A stretch of 64,000 nt of DNA from Superficieibacter sp. HKU1. GTDB taxonomy: Bacteria; Pseudomonadota; Gammaproteobacteria; Enterobacterales; Enterobacteriaceae. Shown one piece after another: positions 45,970 through 54,965 of this stretch. Numbering within the stretch: position 1 is the first letter of the stretch; each line of letters starts with the position of its first letter. The stretch lies in contig NZ_CP119754.1 of NCBI RefSeq assembly GCF_029319185.1, forward strand, positions 1,984,001-2,048,000. The letters are read 5' to 3'. Made by a program: the position numbers and the translations under genes. The notes under the pieces are model-generated. The model was not told where the DNA came from and ran no database searches. It saw nothing but the letters and a program-made list of their open reading frames with translations.

Positions 45970-47340
45970 TTATTTTAGCTCATCAACCATGGTGGCGGCA
46001 CGACCAAGATAATTGGCCGGGGTCATAGCTTTCAGGCGGGTTTTCTCTTCTTCCGGTAAGGCCAGACCGTCGATAAACTGTTTCATACCTTCCGCATCGA
46101 CGCGTTTGCCGCGCGTCAGCTCTTTCAGTTTCTCATACGGTTTTTCAATGCCGTAACGGCGCATCACCGTCTGGATTGGCTCAGCCAGCACTTCCCAGTT
46201 GTGATCCAGTTCGTCCAGCAGACGCTCGCGGTTCACTTCCAGTTTGCTGACGCCTTTCAGGGTAGATTGATACGCAATCAGCGCGTAGCCCACGCCAACG
46301 CCAAGGTTACGCAGAACGGTGGAGTCGGTCAGGTCGCGCTGCCAGCGGGAGACTGGCAGTTTGCTGGCCAGGTGCTGCAGGACAGCATTGGACAGGCCCA
46401 GATTGCCTTCGGAGTTCTCAAAATCAATCGGGTTTACTTTGTGCGGCATGGTGGAAGAGCCGATTTCACCGGCGATAGTTTTCTGCTTGAAGTGATTGAG
46501 CGCCACATAACCCCATACGTCGCGATCGAAATCGATCAGGATAGTATTGAAACGTGCGATGCAGTCAAACAGTTCGGCAATATAGTCATGCGGTTCGATC
46601 TGAGTCGTGTACGGGTTCCACTGAATGCCCAGCGACGTGACGAACTCCTCGCTGAACTGGTGCCAGTCCACTTCCGGATAGGCCGCAATATGCGCGTTAT
46701 AGTTACCCACCGCACCGTTAATTTTGCCAAGGATCTCGACCTGGCTAAGCTGGCGGTATTGACGCTCCATCCGGTACGCAACGTTCGCCATCTCTTTACC
46801 CAGCGTGGACGGCGTAGCCGGCTGACCGTGGGTGCGGGAGAGCAGGGGAATATCGCGATACTGGACGGCAAGATCTTTAACCGCATCAATCAGCTTGCGC
46901 CAGTAGGGCAGGATCACCTCGTCGCGCGCGGTTTTCAGCATCAGCGCGTGGGAGAGGTTATTGATATCTTCAGACGTACAGGCGAAGTGAATGAACTCGG
47001 AAACCGCATGCAGCTCCGGCACGCTGGCGACTTTTTCTTTGAGGAAATATTCAACCGCTTTTACATCATGATTCGTGGTGCGTTCGATGGTTTTGATGCG
47101 CGCTGCGTCTTCTTCAGTAAAGTCAGCAACGATTTTATCAAGGTAACCGTTTGCGTCGGCAGCAAATGAAGGAACTTCCTTAATCGCTGCGTGCGCGGCC
47201 AGTTTTTGCAGCCAGCGTACCTCGACCTGGACGCGGAATTTCAGCAAACCGTATTCGCTGAAAATGCCGCGCAGCGCGCTGACTTTATCGCCATAGCGTC
47301 CATCGACGGGGGAAACGGCGGTCAGTGAGGATAATTCCAT
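45970..47340 (-). CDS. purB: Adenylosuccinate lyase
   Basis: Catalyses two steps of purine synthesis: SAICAR to AICAR, and adenylosuccinate to AMP. It has 456 residues. The fumarate-lyase-superfamily signature GSSTMPHKVNPIDFEN carries the mobile catalytic loop, and another active-site His lies in RTHGQPATPS. It starts 3 bp after hflD, the usual hflD-purB pairing. Confidence 0.98.
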   Translation of the reverse strand: MELSSLTAVSPVDGRYGDKVSALRGIFSEYGLLKFRVQVEVRWLQKLAAHAAIKEVPSFAADANGYLDKIVADFTEEDAARIKTIERTTNHDVKAVEYFLKEKVASVPELHAVSEFIHFACTSEDINNLSHALMLKTARDEVILPYWRKLIDAVKDLAVQYRDIPLLSRTHGQPATPSTLGKEMANVAYRMERQYRQLSQVEILGKINGAVGNYNAHIAAYPEVDWHQFSEEFVTSLGIQWNPYTTQIEPHDYIAELFDCIARFNTILIDFDRDVWGYVALNHFKQKTIAGEIGSSTMPHKVNPIDFENSEGNLGLSNAVLQHLASKLPVSRWQRDLTDSTVLRNLGVGVGYALIAYQSTLKGVSKLEVNRERLLDELDHNWEVLAEPIQTVMRRYGIEKPYEKLKELTRGKRVDAEGMKQFIDGLALPEEEKTRLKAMTPANYLGRAATMVDELK

Positions 47341-47343
47341 AGA

Positions 47344-47991
47344 TCACAACTCCGGAGTTAAATGAGCGAGAATGTGTTTGGCCTGAGTTAGCAGGCGCTG
47401 ACGAGAAAACATGAGTTGCAGGCGGCTACCGCCAACCTGGTGCCAGAGTACCGCTGCGCGGATACCGGCAAGCAGCGAGGCGCGAACCCTGGCCTGCACC
47501 TGCGCGCTTTGCAGCACGGCAGGGGAGCCTGTGACCTGAATGCGCGGCCCCAGCGGGCTGATGACGTCGACATAAATGCCCGCCATGGCGCTCAGTAAAG
47601 TCTCAGACTGAAGATCGAAATGGTCGAGCTGGCGCTGTAAACCAGCAATGCTGGTGCCAAGCGTATCCATTGCGCCTTTTGCTTTAGCGAGCTTACGCTC
47701 GAGCACCATCAGGCTAAGGGTATAACGAGTGAGTTCAGCGTTCAGGCCCTGACGGCTGCTGGCGTTCAGCACACCGAGCAGCGTTTCAAGACCGAGGCGG
47801 AGATTGGCTTCGCTACCACCGAAAACCCCCAGCGTTGAATCCGGGTTGAGATCGATGATGCTGTTCAGCGAAACGTGCAGGGCGTCGCTATCGCAGTGGC
47901 CCTGGTGGGCCAGTTGTTGCACCAGACGTGCAGACTGGCAGATGCCTGCCAGCGCCAGGGTGATGTCATAATAGTTCTTCGCCACACTCAC
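47344..47991 (-). CDS. hflD: High-frequency lysogenization protein HflD
   Basis: Membrane-associated protein, 215 residues, that in E. coli binds phage lambda CII and lowers lysogenisation; its normal cell role is unclear. Mostly helical, with SVAKNYYDITLALAGICQSARL at the start (quoted in part as YYDITLALAGICQSARL). It lies between mnmA and purB, all on the minus strand. Confidence 0.94.
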   Translation of the reverse strand: MSVAKNYYDITLALAGICQSARLVQQLAHQGHCDSDALHVSLNSIIDLNPDSTLGVFGGSEANLRLGLETLLGVLNASSRQGLNAELTRYTLSLMVLERKLAKAKGAMDTLGTSIAGLQRQLDHFDLQSETLLSAMAGIYVDVISPLGPRIQVTGSPAVLQSAQVQARVRASLLAGIRAAVLWHQVGGSRLQLMFSRQRLLTQAKHILAHLTPEL

Positions 47992-48047
47992 TCCTTGTTA
48001 ATCCTGCGTTTCCACGACCCGCAGGATATACGTAATCAAATGCTTTA

Positions 48048-49148
48048 TTACAGCGGCAGGCGCTGCTCGATAATACCGCCGCCGAGGCACACTTCGCCGC
48101 TGTAGAAGACGGCGGACTGACCCGGCGTAACGGCCGCAACCGGTTCATCAAAGTGAACCTCAATGCGATCGTTATCCAGCGCGGTAATGGTGCAGGGAAT
48201 ATCGGTCTGACGATAGCGGGTTTTCACCGTGCAGCGCAGCGTACCGGTTAAAGGCTGACGATCGACCCAGTGCAGCTGCTGGGCAATCAGCCCGACGGAC
48301 ATCAGACGCGGATGATCATGCCCCTGGGCCACGATAAGAATATTGTTCTCAACGTCTTTATCCACCACGTACCACGGATCGTCGCTACCCTCTTTGGTCC
48401 CGCCGATGCCCAGCCCTTTACGCTGGCCGAGGGTGTGGTACATCAGCCCCTGATGCTGGCCAATGTCTTCGCCGTCAACGGTCAGGATTTTACCCGGCTG
48501 AGCGGGCAGATAGCGACCAAGAAACTCGCGGAATTTACGCTCGCCGATAAAGCAGATACCGGTGGAGTCTTTTTTCTTCGCGGTGATCAGATCCAGCTCT
48601 TCCGCAATCTTACGCACCTGAGGTTTTTCCAGCTCGCCTACCGGGAACAGGCTCTGGGCGATTTGCTCATGACCGAGGGTATACAGGAAGTAGCTTTGAT
48701 CTTTATTGCCGTCCAGACCGCGCAGCAGGCGGCTTTTGCCGTCAACGTCCGCACGACGCACGTAGTGACCGGTTGCGATATAATCCGCACCCAGATCTTC
48801 GGCGGCAAATTCAAGGAAGGCTTTAAATTTGATTTCTTTATTGCACAGAATATCCGGGTTCGGCGTGCGGCCTGCTTTATATTCTTCGAGGAAATGCTCA
48901 AAGACGTTATCCCAGTATTCTGCGGCAAAGTTTACGGTGTGCAGCTCAATGCCGAGCTTATCGCAGACCGCCTGCGCGTCGGCTAAATCGGCCGCAGCGG
49001 TGCAGTATTCCTCGCCATCGTCTTCTTCCCAGTTCTTCATGAACAGGCCCTCTACCTTATAGCCCTGTTGCAGGAGCAAATAAGCAGAAACGGAAGAGTC
49101 GACACCGCCGGACATACCGACGATCACTTTTTTTGGGCTATCAGACAT
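48048..49148 (-). CDS. mnmA: tRNA 2-thiouridylase MnmA
   Basis: Adds sulfur at U34 of Lys, Glu and Gln tRNAs. The 366-residue protein has the PP-loop GMSGGVDSSVSA (about 11-22), one catalytic Cys in NPDILCNKEIKF (about 102) and a second in STGICFIGERKF (about 199). The ATG at 49148 (MSDSPKKVIVGMSGG) matches E. coli; the frame extends upstream to 49193 without family similarity. Confidence 0.97.
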   Translation of the reverse strand: MSDSPKKVIVGMSGGVDSSVSAYLLLQQGYKVEGLFMKNWEEDDGEEYCTAAADLADAQAVCDKLGIELHTVNFAAEYWDNVFEHFLEEYKAGRTPNPDILCNKEIKFKAFLEFAAEDLGADYIATGHYVRRADVDGKSRLLRGLDGNKDQSYFLYTLGHEQIAQSLFPVGELEKPQVRKIAEELDLITAKKKDSTGICFIGERKFREFLGRYLPAQPGKILTVDGEDIGQHQGLMYHTLGQRKGLGIGGTKEGSDDPWYVVDKDVENNILIVAQGHDHPRLMSVGLIAQQLHWVDRQPLTGTLRCTVKTRYRQTDIPCTITALDNDRIEVHFDEPVAAVTPGQSAVFYSGEVCLGGGIIEQRLPL

Positions 49149-49186
49149 AGGAATACTCACGACATTGAACTTCAAGGCGGCGTATT

Positions 49187-49663
49187 TTAGCACGCCCCCC
49201 CTGACTTGACACCCTCTGTAAACGGCCAGTTAAATTCGCCGATCAGTGCCAGCGGGTATTTCTGCCCGTTTTGCCAGCTGCGAATACTCTCCGCTACCAG
49301 CGGCGAACGCAGGTTCGCCGCGTTGAGGATCTCATCGGCACTGACCCACAGGCAACGGTCAATATCGCTGTCGTGCGGCTCTCCAGGGCACATTTCGTTA
49401 AGTTCAATGGCAAAGAGGAAGCGCAGAAACGGCGTCTTGTCCGGGGCAATCCATTGATGCAGGCGGATAAAATGCTGCGGCTCGGCTACGATCCCCGTTT
49501 CCTCCCACAGCTCGCGCTTTGCCGCCTGCACCAGCGTTTCATCTGCTTCCAGGTGGCCTGCGGGCTGGTTCCACAATACTTTGCCGTTTATGGTCTCTTC
49601 AACGACGAGAAATTTGTCCTCTGCATGCACGATGCAGGCGACGGTGACGTGCGGTTTAAACAT
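49187..49663 (-). CDS. nudJ: Nudix phosphatase NudJ
   Basis: Hydrolyses HMP-PP (a thiamine precursor) and nucleoside triphosphates. The 158-residue protein has a complete Nudix box, GHLEADETLVQAAKRELWEE followed by TG (about 37-58). Start MFKPHVTVACIVHAEDKFLV. It lies between rluE (12 bp upstream) and mnmA. Confidence 0.95.
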   Translation of the reverse strand: MFKPHVTVACIVHAEDKFLVVEETINGKVLWNQPAGHLEADETLVQAAKRELWEETGIVAEPQHFIRLHQWIAPDKTPFLRFLFAIELNEMCPGEPHDSDIDRCLWVSADEILNAANLRSPLVAESIRSWQNGQKYPLALIGEFNWPFTEGVKSGGAC

Positions 49664-49675
49664 GTTCTCTCCTTA

Positions 49676-50293
49676 TTATCTGGCGTCTCGCCATTCACCG
49701 TTGGCAAGGTTATCCAGCGTATAGTCACCCATCGCATAGCGGATCAGGCGCAGTGTGGGATAGCCAACATGGGCCGTCATCCGGCGAACCTGGCGGTTAC
49801 GGCCCTCATAAAGCGTCACTTTTAGCCAGCGTGTCGGAATCGACTTCCGTTCGCGGATCGGCGGGTTACGCGGCCACAGCCAGTCTGGCTCTGGCACGAC
49901 CTCGATGCCCGCGGGCAGGGTGGGGCCATCATTGAGCGTAACACCATCACGCAATGCTGCCAGCGCTTCCTCTGAAGGTTCACCCTCAACCTGAACATAA
50001 TAGATTTTACCGGTGCGCTTACCCGGCTGGGTTAGCCGTGCCTGTAACGCGCCATCGTTGGTCAGGACCAGCAGACCTTCGCTATCCCGATCCAGACGCC
50101 CGGCGGCATAAACCCCGGCAACAGGGATAAAATCTTTCAACGTGCTGCGTCCCGCTTCGTCGGTAAACTGCGGCAGCACATCATAGGGTTTATTGAACAG
50201 AATAACCCGCTGCGGCTGGTCTTTGCGTTCTTTCCTGGTGGCTCGTTGTGAGCTGAATTTGTTAATGCGCTGATACGTCGATTTTTTGTGCAT
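49676..50293 (-). CDS. rluE: 23S rRNA pseudouridine(2457) synthase RluE
   Basis: RsuA-family enzyme acting on U2457 of 23S rRNA. The 205-residue protein has GRLDRDSEGLLVLTNDG with the catalytic Asp, and the C-terminal GRNRQVRRMTAHVG. The ATG at 50293 (MHKKSTYQRINKFSSQR) is used because it corresponds to the short basic N-terminus of E. coli RluE; the frame is open to 50467 but that part looks non-coding. Confidence 0.95.
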   Translation of the reverse strand: MHKKSTYQRINKFSSQRATRKERKDQPQRVILFNKPYDVLPQFTDEAGRSTLKDFIPVAGVYAAGRLDRDSEGLLVLTNDGALQARLTQPGKRTGKIYYVQVEGEPSEEALAALRDGVTLNDGPTLPAGIEVVPEPDWLWPRNPPIRERKSIPTRWLKVTLYEGRNRQVRRMTAHVGYPTLRLIRYAMGDYTLDNLANGEWRDAR

Positions 50294-50622
50294 ATGTTTC
50301 CCGGTCGGTGCCGTAGCTGCATAAAGCGATACCAGGCGTGGCAGAGAGCGTATTCTTTCAGAAATCTTCTTTCTTCGAAAGGCGCGTTTAACTTGTAGGA
50401 TCCTGTGGCCTTCACAATGAATTTCAGGCCTCATAATGCTGAACAGATGCAGGTAAACTTTCAACATAAAGAGAGTGAGATGAATCGCTGGAGGACACTG
50501 TCAGCCTTTGCGGGGAAACAGTTGCTTACGTTTTAGTCCGGGGGTAAAATAAATTCTTAAGAAAGTTTTATATGTTATCTTTTTGCGGTTTATGGATGAT
50601 TTGTTAAAAAGGATGCCTTAAT
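50294..50622. other. Intergenic region before the AT-rich cassette
   Basis: Divergent region between rluE and the cassette at 50623. I see no gene in it. Base composition shifts to AT-rich at about 50530. A possible -10 TATGTTATC lies near 50571. AAAAAGGATGCCTTA before 50623 gives the ribosome-binding site of the next gene. Confidence 0.5.
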
Positions 50623-51066
50623 ATGACAATAAAAAGTTTTTCTTTTTCCCAACTGGCTGATATGAGAATTGAAGGGGTGGGCATACATGCCAGCTACTCT
50701 ATTGATATCGTTATCAAAGATGAAAATTCATCAAGCGGTAAAAATGTTTACATATCTGCTACTGGTAAAAGCAATGCAGCAAGAGCGGCAGGTACTGGAA
50801 GCCTTTTATTTTGGTGTAAAGTGAGAGATCTACTCAGTAATAAAATATATTCTCTTGAGAGAAAAAAAGGGGAAGGTTTTGCTGTGGGTTTCGATGATTT
50901 TGTCATTGGATCAATAATGTTTCACATACCCTATAACTCTTCATCAGCACCCAAAATAGAGTTAGAGGCAGGTTATTTATATGATGCAGGTTATGCAGGG
51001 ACAGTTATACCATTTCCCAGGAGCCTAAAGAGAGTCATAGCTTTAACGCAATTCAACAGGAGATGA
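50623..51066 (+). CDS. Unrecognised protein, first gene of AT-rich cassette
   Basis: 147-residue protein without signal peptide or membrane helix, in a segment clearly more AT-rich than its neighbours, which suggests horizontal transfer. The start is set by AAAAAGGATGCCTTA. The pattern is beta-rich. Two short blocks, ISATGKSNAARAAGTGSL (about 46-63) and YDAGYAGTV (about 120-128), recall aegerolysins (acidic-sandwich lipid-binding proteins such as RahU), where GRSDAA...GT and SGAxGT occupy similar places. A second, weaker resemblance is to VapA/VapB-type beta-barrels. Both are by eye only. It is followed 4 bp later by a periplasmic protein gene, reminiscent of an effector and its partner. Confidence 0.75.
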   Translation: MTIKSFSFSQLADMRIEGVGIHASYSIDIVIKDENSSSGKNVYISATGKSNAARAAGTGSLLFWCKVRDLLSNKIYSLERKKGEGFAVGFDDFVIGSIMFHIPYNSSSAPKIELEAGYLYDAGYAGTVIPFPRSLKRVIALTQFNRR

Positions 51067-51070
51067 GTTA

Positions 51071-51622
51071 GTGACTATACAAAAAATTATCGGCGCTGCA
51101 TTGCTCTTCATGGGAATGGCAAATGCCTGTGCGGAAGAGGTATATGCTGATATCCCGACAAAACAGGCTTCGGAGTTGGTCACGAAGTACACACTTGCTG
51201 ACACGAAAGAGAAGAAAGTTGTACAGGATAAATTAAATTGTCTTTCAAAACACAATCCCAACAATAATAACGTAATACGAGCATATTCAAGTATTTTAAT
51301 TTCTGAGGGGGATTATAGTGAAGCTGTCAGTTTACTTAATAGATACAATGCCAAAAATAATGATTCATCCTTAAAATTACAAGAGTGCATGCTGAAAGAA
51401 CGTACAGGAGAGCATGATACATTATGTTATAAACACGTTATTTCACTTGCAGAAGGTAAAGGTATTAAAGATACTGACTATTTAATGGCTTTATTTTTCA
51501 CAGATGATAAGCGATTCACTAAAGAAAAAGAAGGTTATATCGCCCGGACTGGTTTTGAACGGGATCTCGATATATTTAATAAAAGTAAAAGTGAAGTTCT
51601 ACAAATATTTTATCCAAATTAG
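51071..51622 (+). CDS. Unrecognised periplasmic helical protein, second gene of cassette
   Basis: 183-residue protein with a signal peptide (MTIQKIIGAALLFMGMANACA then EEVYAD), probably periplasmic. It begins with GTG at 51071, and its ribosome-binding site (AGGAGA) overlaps the end of the first gene, so the two are translationally coupled. The mature part looks like helical repeats (ISEGDYSEAVSLLNRYNAK), similar in style to TPR or Sel1 proteins, with three Cys (LNCLSK, LQECMLK, DTLCYK). AT-rich codon use. No family is recognised. A role as antagonist of, or partner to, the first product is inferred from position only. Confidence 0.75.
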   Translation: MTIQKIIGAALLFMGMANACAEEVYADIPTKQASELVTKYTLADTKEKKVVQDKLNCLSKHNPNNNNVIRAYSSILISEGDYSEAVSLLNRYNAKNNDSSLKLQECMLKERTGEHDTLCYKHVISLAEGKGIKDTDYLMALFFTDDKRFTKEKEGYIARTGFERDLDIFNKSKSEVLQIFYPN

Positions 51623-52146
51623 AAATAACGGTTTCTCAATAGTTTTGCAACACCCCTTGCTTTTTATCACGTAATATTATCCAGATTTATATGGATAGGA
51701 GCTTTTTTTAGCCACATGTGAATACCATTCAGATTACGCAAATTGCGCAGCTTATCTCTCCGTTAGCAGGTCATCTCGCTACAGCACGGCCTGATGCGTA
51801 ACCACCCTTCCTGGCTTTACTTCAGGCTTTAGCAATCAGAGCTTGAAAGGCTGAAACGATACACCTGATATGAAAATGCAAAAAGTCTGTCAGGTGACAG
51901 TGCAGTAAGTTTGCAATGTCATCATAATCTATTGATTTTTTAAGTGTGTTTATCACATTGTAGACAAATGTTAAGCATTATCTAAAGAAGTTTTACGCAT
52001 AGTATTTTCAGAAGTTATCAATTGCCGCATTATAGCGTAATGATCAATGCCTTTCATGGAACCAAACTATCAGGTAGTATTGATGGGCTTATTACAAATC
52101 ATTAACAAAAATCAGTAACAACCAGAAGCGCTCGAAGGAGAGGTGA
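51623..52146 (+). other. Gene-free region upstream of icd
   Basis: 524 bp with no reading frame I can support. The left part is AT-rich like the cassette. The right part must hold the icd promoter and, by analogy to E. coli, ArcA/FruR control, but I could not mark sites with confidence. CGAAGGAGAGGTGA gives the icd ribosome-binding site. Confidence 0.5.
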
Positions 52147-53397
52147 ATGGAAAGCAAAGTAGTTGTTCCGGCGGAAGGTAGTAAAATCACCCTGCAAAAC
52201 GGCAAGCTGAACGTTCCGAATAACCCGATTATCCCCTTCATTGAAGGTGATGGTATCGGTGTTGACGTCACGCCAGCAATGCTGAAAGTGGTCGATGCCG
52301 CCGTGGAAAAAGCCTATAAAGGCGAGCGTAAGATCTCCTGGATGGAGATTTATACCGGTGAAAAATCGACCCACGTTTATGGCCAGGATGTCTGGCTGCC
52401 CCCTGAAACACTTGATCTGATCCGTGAATACCGTGTGGCTATCAAAGGGCCACTGACGACCCCGGTTGGCGGTGGTATTCGCTCTCTGAACGTGGCGCTG
52501 CGTCAGGAGCTGGACCTTTATGTCTGCCTGCGTCCGGTACGTTATTACCAGGGCACGCCAAGCCCGGTTAAACACCCTGAACTGACTGATATGGTTATCT
52601 TCCGTGAAAACTCCGAAGATATCTACGCCGGGATCGAATGGAAAGCCGACTCTGCCGACGCGGAAAAAGTGATTAAATTCCTGCGTGAAGAGATGGGCGT
52701 GAAAAAAATTCGCTTCCCGGAACATTGCGGCATTGGTATCAAGCCGTGCTCAGAGGAAGGGACCAAACGTCTGGTACGTGCAGCGATTGAATACGCTATC
52801 ACTAACGACCGCGATTCCCTGACTCTGGTTCACAAAGGCAACATCATGAAGTTCACTGAAGGCGCGTTCAAAGACTGGGGCTACCAGCTTGCACGTGAAG
52901 AATTCGGCGGTGAACTGATTGACGGTGGCCCGTGGCTGAAAATCAAAAACCCGAAAACCGGTAAAGATATCGTCGTTAAAGACGTGATTGCCGATGCCTT
53001 CCTCCAGCAGATCCTGCTGCGTCCGGCCGAATACGACGTTATCGCCTGTATGAACCTCAACGGCGACTACATCTCTGACGCCCTGGCGGCACAGGTAGGC
53101 GGGATCGGTATCGCGCCAGGCGCGAACATCGGTGATGAATGCGCGCTGTTTGAAGCCACGCACGGTACGGCACCGAAATATGCCGGTCAGGACAAAGTGA
53201 ACCCGGGTTCAATCATTCTGTCCGCTGAGATGATGCTGCGTCATATGGAATGGTTCGAAGCGGCTGACCTGATCGTTAAAGGCACCGAAGGCGCTATCGC
53301 GGCTAAAACCGTGACCTATGACTTTGAACGTCTGATGGAAGGCGCTAAGCTGCTGAAATGCTCAGAGTTTGGCGACGCGATCATCGAGAATATGTAA
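52147..53397 (+). CDS. icd: NADP-dependent isocitrate dehydrogenase
   Basis: TCA-cycle enzyme, inactivated in E. coli by AceK phosphorylation at Ser113, which is present here in GGGIRSLNVALRQ. The 416 residues match E. coli, with the signature NLNGDYISDALAAQVGG. The 3' end of icd is the attachment site of e14 and phage 21 in E. coli; here it is intact and no prophage follows. Instead an RNA-like structured element lies 18 bp after the stop. Confidence 0.98.
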   Translation: MESKVVVPAEGSKITLQNGKLNVPNNPIIPFIEGDGIGVDVTPAMLKVVDAAVEKAYKGERKISWMEIYTGEKSTHVYGQDVWLPPETLDLIREYRVAIKGPLTTPVGGGIRSLNVALRQELDLYVCLRPVRYYQGTPSPVKHPELTDMVIFRENSEDIYAGIEWKADSADAEKVIKFLREEMGVKKIRFPEHCGIGIKPCSEEGTKRLVRAAIEYAITNDRDSLTLVHKGNIMKFTEGAFKDWGYQLAREEFGGELIDGGPWLKIKNPKTGKDIVVKDVIADAFLQQILLRPAEYDVIACMNLNGDYISDALAAQVGGIGIAPGANIGDECALFEATHGTAPKYAGQDKVNPGSIILSAEMMLRHMEWFEAADLIVKGTEGAIAAKTVTYDFERLMEGAKLLKCSEFGDAIIENM

Positions 53398-53414
53398 TTT
53401 CTGATGGTGTAAAC

Positions 53415-53578
53415 AAAAACGGGAGCTGAAGGCTCCCATGAGGTTGATGACAAACCGTCCGTGGAACACGGGGCGACCACCGGGTTGGGCCTCCCTCCGG
53501 GAACCCAATCCCGGTGTTTCCCCTCACTACCCACTTTGTCAGCAGTCTGACGGGAGCCTGAATGCTCCCGTTTTTATT
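53415..53578 (+). ncRNA. Structured RNA-like element after icd
   Basis: About 160 bp with nested inverted repeats. An outer stem pairs AAAAACGGGAGC (53415-53426) with GCTCCCGTTTTT (53564-53575). The 5' side can also fold alone (GGGAGC-TGAA-GGCTCCC, 53421-53437). Inside lie CCGTG-GAA-CACGG (53459-53471) and a long stem CACCGGG-TTGGG with CCCAA-TCCCGGTG (53478-53516, one bulge). The 3' CGGGAGC-CTGAAT-GCTCCCG-TTTTT is a terminator. This is either an elaborate icd terminator or a processed small RNA; a relation to the rtT RNA of the tyrT locus (Rfam RF00391) is possible but unchecked. A 63-residue frame inside (53438-53629) is probably not a gene. Confidence 0.6.
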
Positions 53579-53734
53579 TTAAAGAGTTATCAAAATCGCT
53601 TACGGCTCATTGTTTATGACACAAAATGAGCGTCACAGCACTTAAGAGTGCCTGCGTCTCCTGAGGTAATCATTTATACAAAAAGCCCTTCATTACGTCC
53701 CTGTATCACAGTAAATGACAATTCGGAGATCCAT

Positions 53735-54850
53735 TTATGCAGATTGACGCTCCGGCATCTGACGCGACGCTTTATTGCTTGCCAGTTGCACCGGTGATCT
53801 CACGACCAGGCTTGGCAGCGCCAGTTCAACGTCTTTCTCCAGCAACTGCTCGATAATACGAATATTAATTTCCTGCTGAATATCCATGTATTTGTTGTAA
53901 TCGGCAGTATTGACGATATGCACCACTTCAAAGGTCAGCCGGTCCTGGTTAAACGCCAAAAGATGCGCGCGGTCGAATTTGGTTTCGCCGACGTCTGTAA
54001 TGATATTTTTCACCATATCACCAATGGTGCGTAGCTTTTCCGGCGGGGTAGAAGTGGCAACGCCGAAGGTAAAAACAATACGCCGTGTCTGCATTCGTTT
54101 GTAATTATGAATCGTTTGCTGGAGCAGCTGCGCATTTGCACAGACAATCTGCTCACCGCTGAGGCTGCGAATACGTGTGGTTTTCAGCCCAATATGTTCT
54201 ATCGTACCTGCAACGTCATTAAAGACCACGAAATCGCCGATTTCAAAGGGCTTATCAAATCCAATCGACAGCGAGGCGAAGACATCGCTTAATACGGTCT
54301 GAACCGCCAGCGCGATGGCAATCCCGCCCACTCCCAGACTTGCTACCAGCGCGGTAATATCAACACCTGCATTCGCCAGAATTGAGAGCAGCATCATTGA
54401 CCATACCAGCACCCGCATGATCATTCCCAGGATCACCAGCGTTACCGGATTTTTATTGGTCCCTGGCGCATAAAGCAAATGCCGCATCCAGGACTGCACG
54501 CTTTGATCGAGCCAAATCGCCATTTGTATTGCCACAACCAAAAACCAGGCGTGAGAGATGGTCGAAAACAAGCGATCCGGTAAGGCGATAAAACGTAAGC
54601 TGAAGAGAAAAGCAGCGAAAAGGATAAGGGCTTTATTGGTTTTTTTCAGCATGTCAAAAACAATAAATCGAAGACGTTCGTCGTGACCTTCGTGCTTATT
54701 GGAATTTTGAAAGGTTTTATAGACAAAGCCGAGTAATCGATTGATAACCCAGTAGGTTATTGCGGTTATAAAAAATACTAACGCGAGATTTATCCAGAAA
54801 GCAGTCGACATCAGCACCGTAACGATATTCAGTCTTGCCAGATACTCCAT
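53735..54850 (-). CDS. MscS-family mechanosensitive channel
   Basis: 371-residue membrane protein with four or five hydrophobic segments, a pore helix (GVGGIAIALAVQTVLSDVFA) and an MscS beta domain (FEIGDFVVFNDVAGTIEHIG), then a C-terminal alpha/beta domain. Relatives release solutes under hypo-osmotic shock. It resembles YbdG/YnaI-type channels but is not a close match to E. coli YnaI. The ATG at 54850 has the strong ribosome-binding site CGGAGGTAAA. It follows the ArsR-type gene by 115 bp on the same strand. Confidence 0.92.
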   Translation of the reverse strand: MEYLARLNIVTVLMSTAFWINLALVFFITAITYWVINRLLGFVYKTFQNSNKHEGHDERLRFIVFDMLKKTNKALILFAAFLFSLRFIALPDRLFSTISHAWFLVVAIQMAIWLDQSVQSWMRHLLYAPGTNKNPVTLVILGMIMRVLVWSMMLLSILANAGVDITALVASLGVGGIAIALAVQTVLSDVFASLSIGFDKPFEIGDFVVFNDVAGTIEHIGLKTTRIRSLSGEQIVCANAQLLQQTIHNYKRMQTRRIVFTFGVATSTPPEKLRTIGDMVKNIITDVGETKFDRAHLLAFNQDRLTFEVVHIVNTADYNKYMDIQQEINIRIIEQLLEKDVELALPSLVVRSPVQLASNKASRQMPERQSA

Positions 54851-54965
54851 TTTACCTCCGAAAAAACGCAAATGAATCCACAGTATAGACCCCATGCGTT
54901 AGCACATGCCGGTGATTACTTTCCAATGCAGCATCCGGAGGTGTGTATCTGGTTGATAATGACGT

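Noticed and set aside
46201..47169. 322-codon frame on the plus strand
   Set aside because: Antisense shadow of purB, which is certain.
50300..52146. Insertion sequence or remnant around the AT-rich cassette
   Set aside because: No transposase fragment or terminal inverted repeat could be recognised.
53300..53420. Prophage attachment at the icd 3' end
   Set aside because: icd is a known phage 21/e14 site, but no duplicated icd end, integrase or phage gene is present.
53438..53629. 63-codon frame after icd
   Set aside because: Lies across the folded RNA element; its codons follow the stems and no ribosome-binding site is seen. Considered as a small basic protein but not supported.
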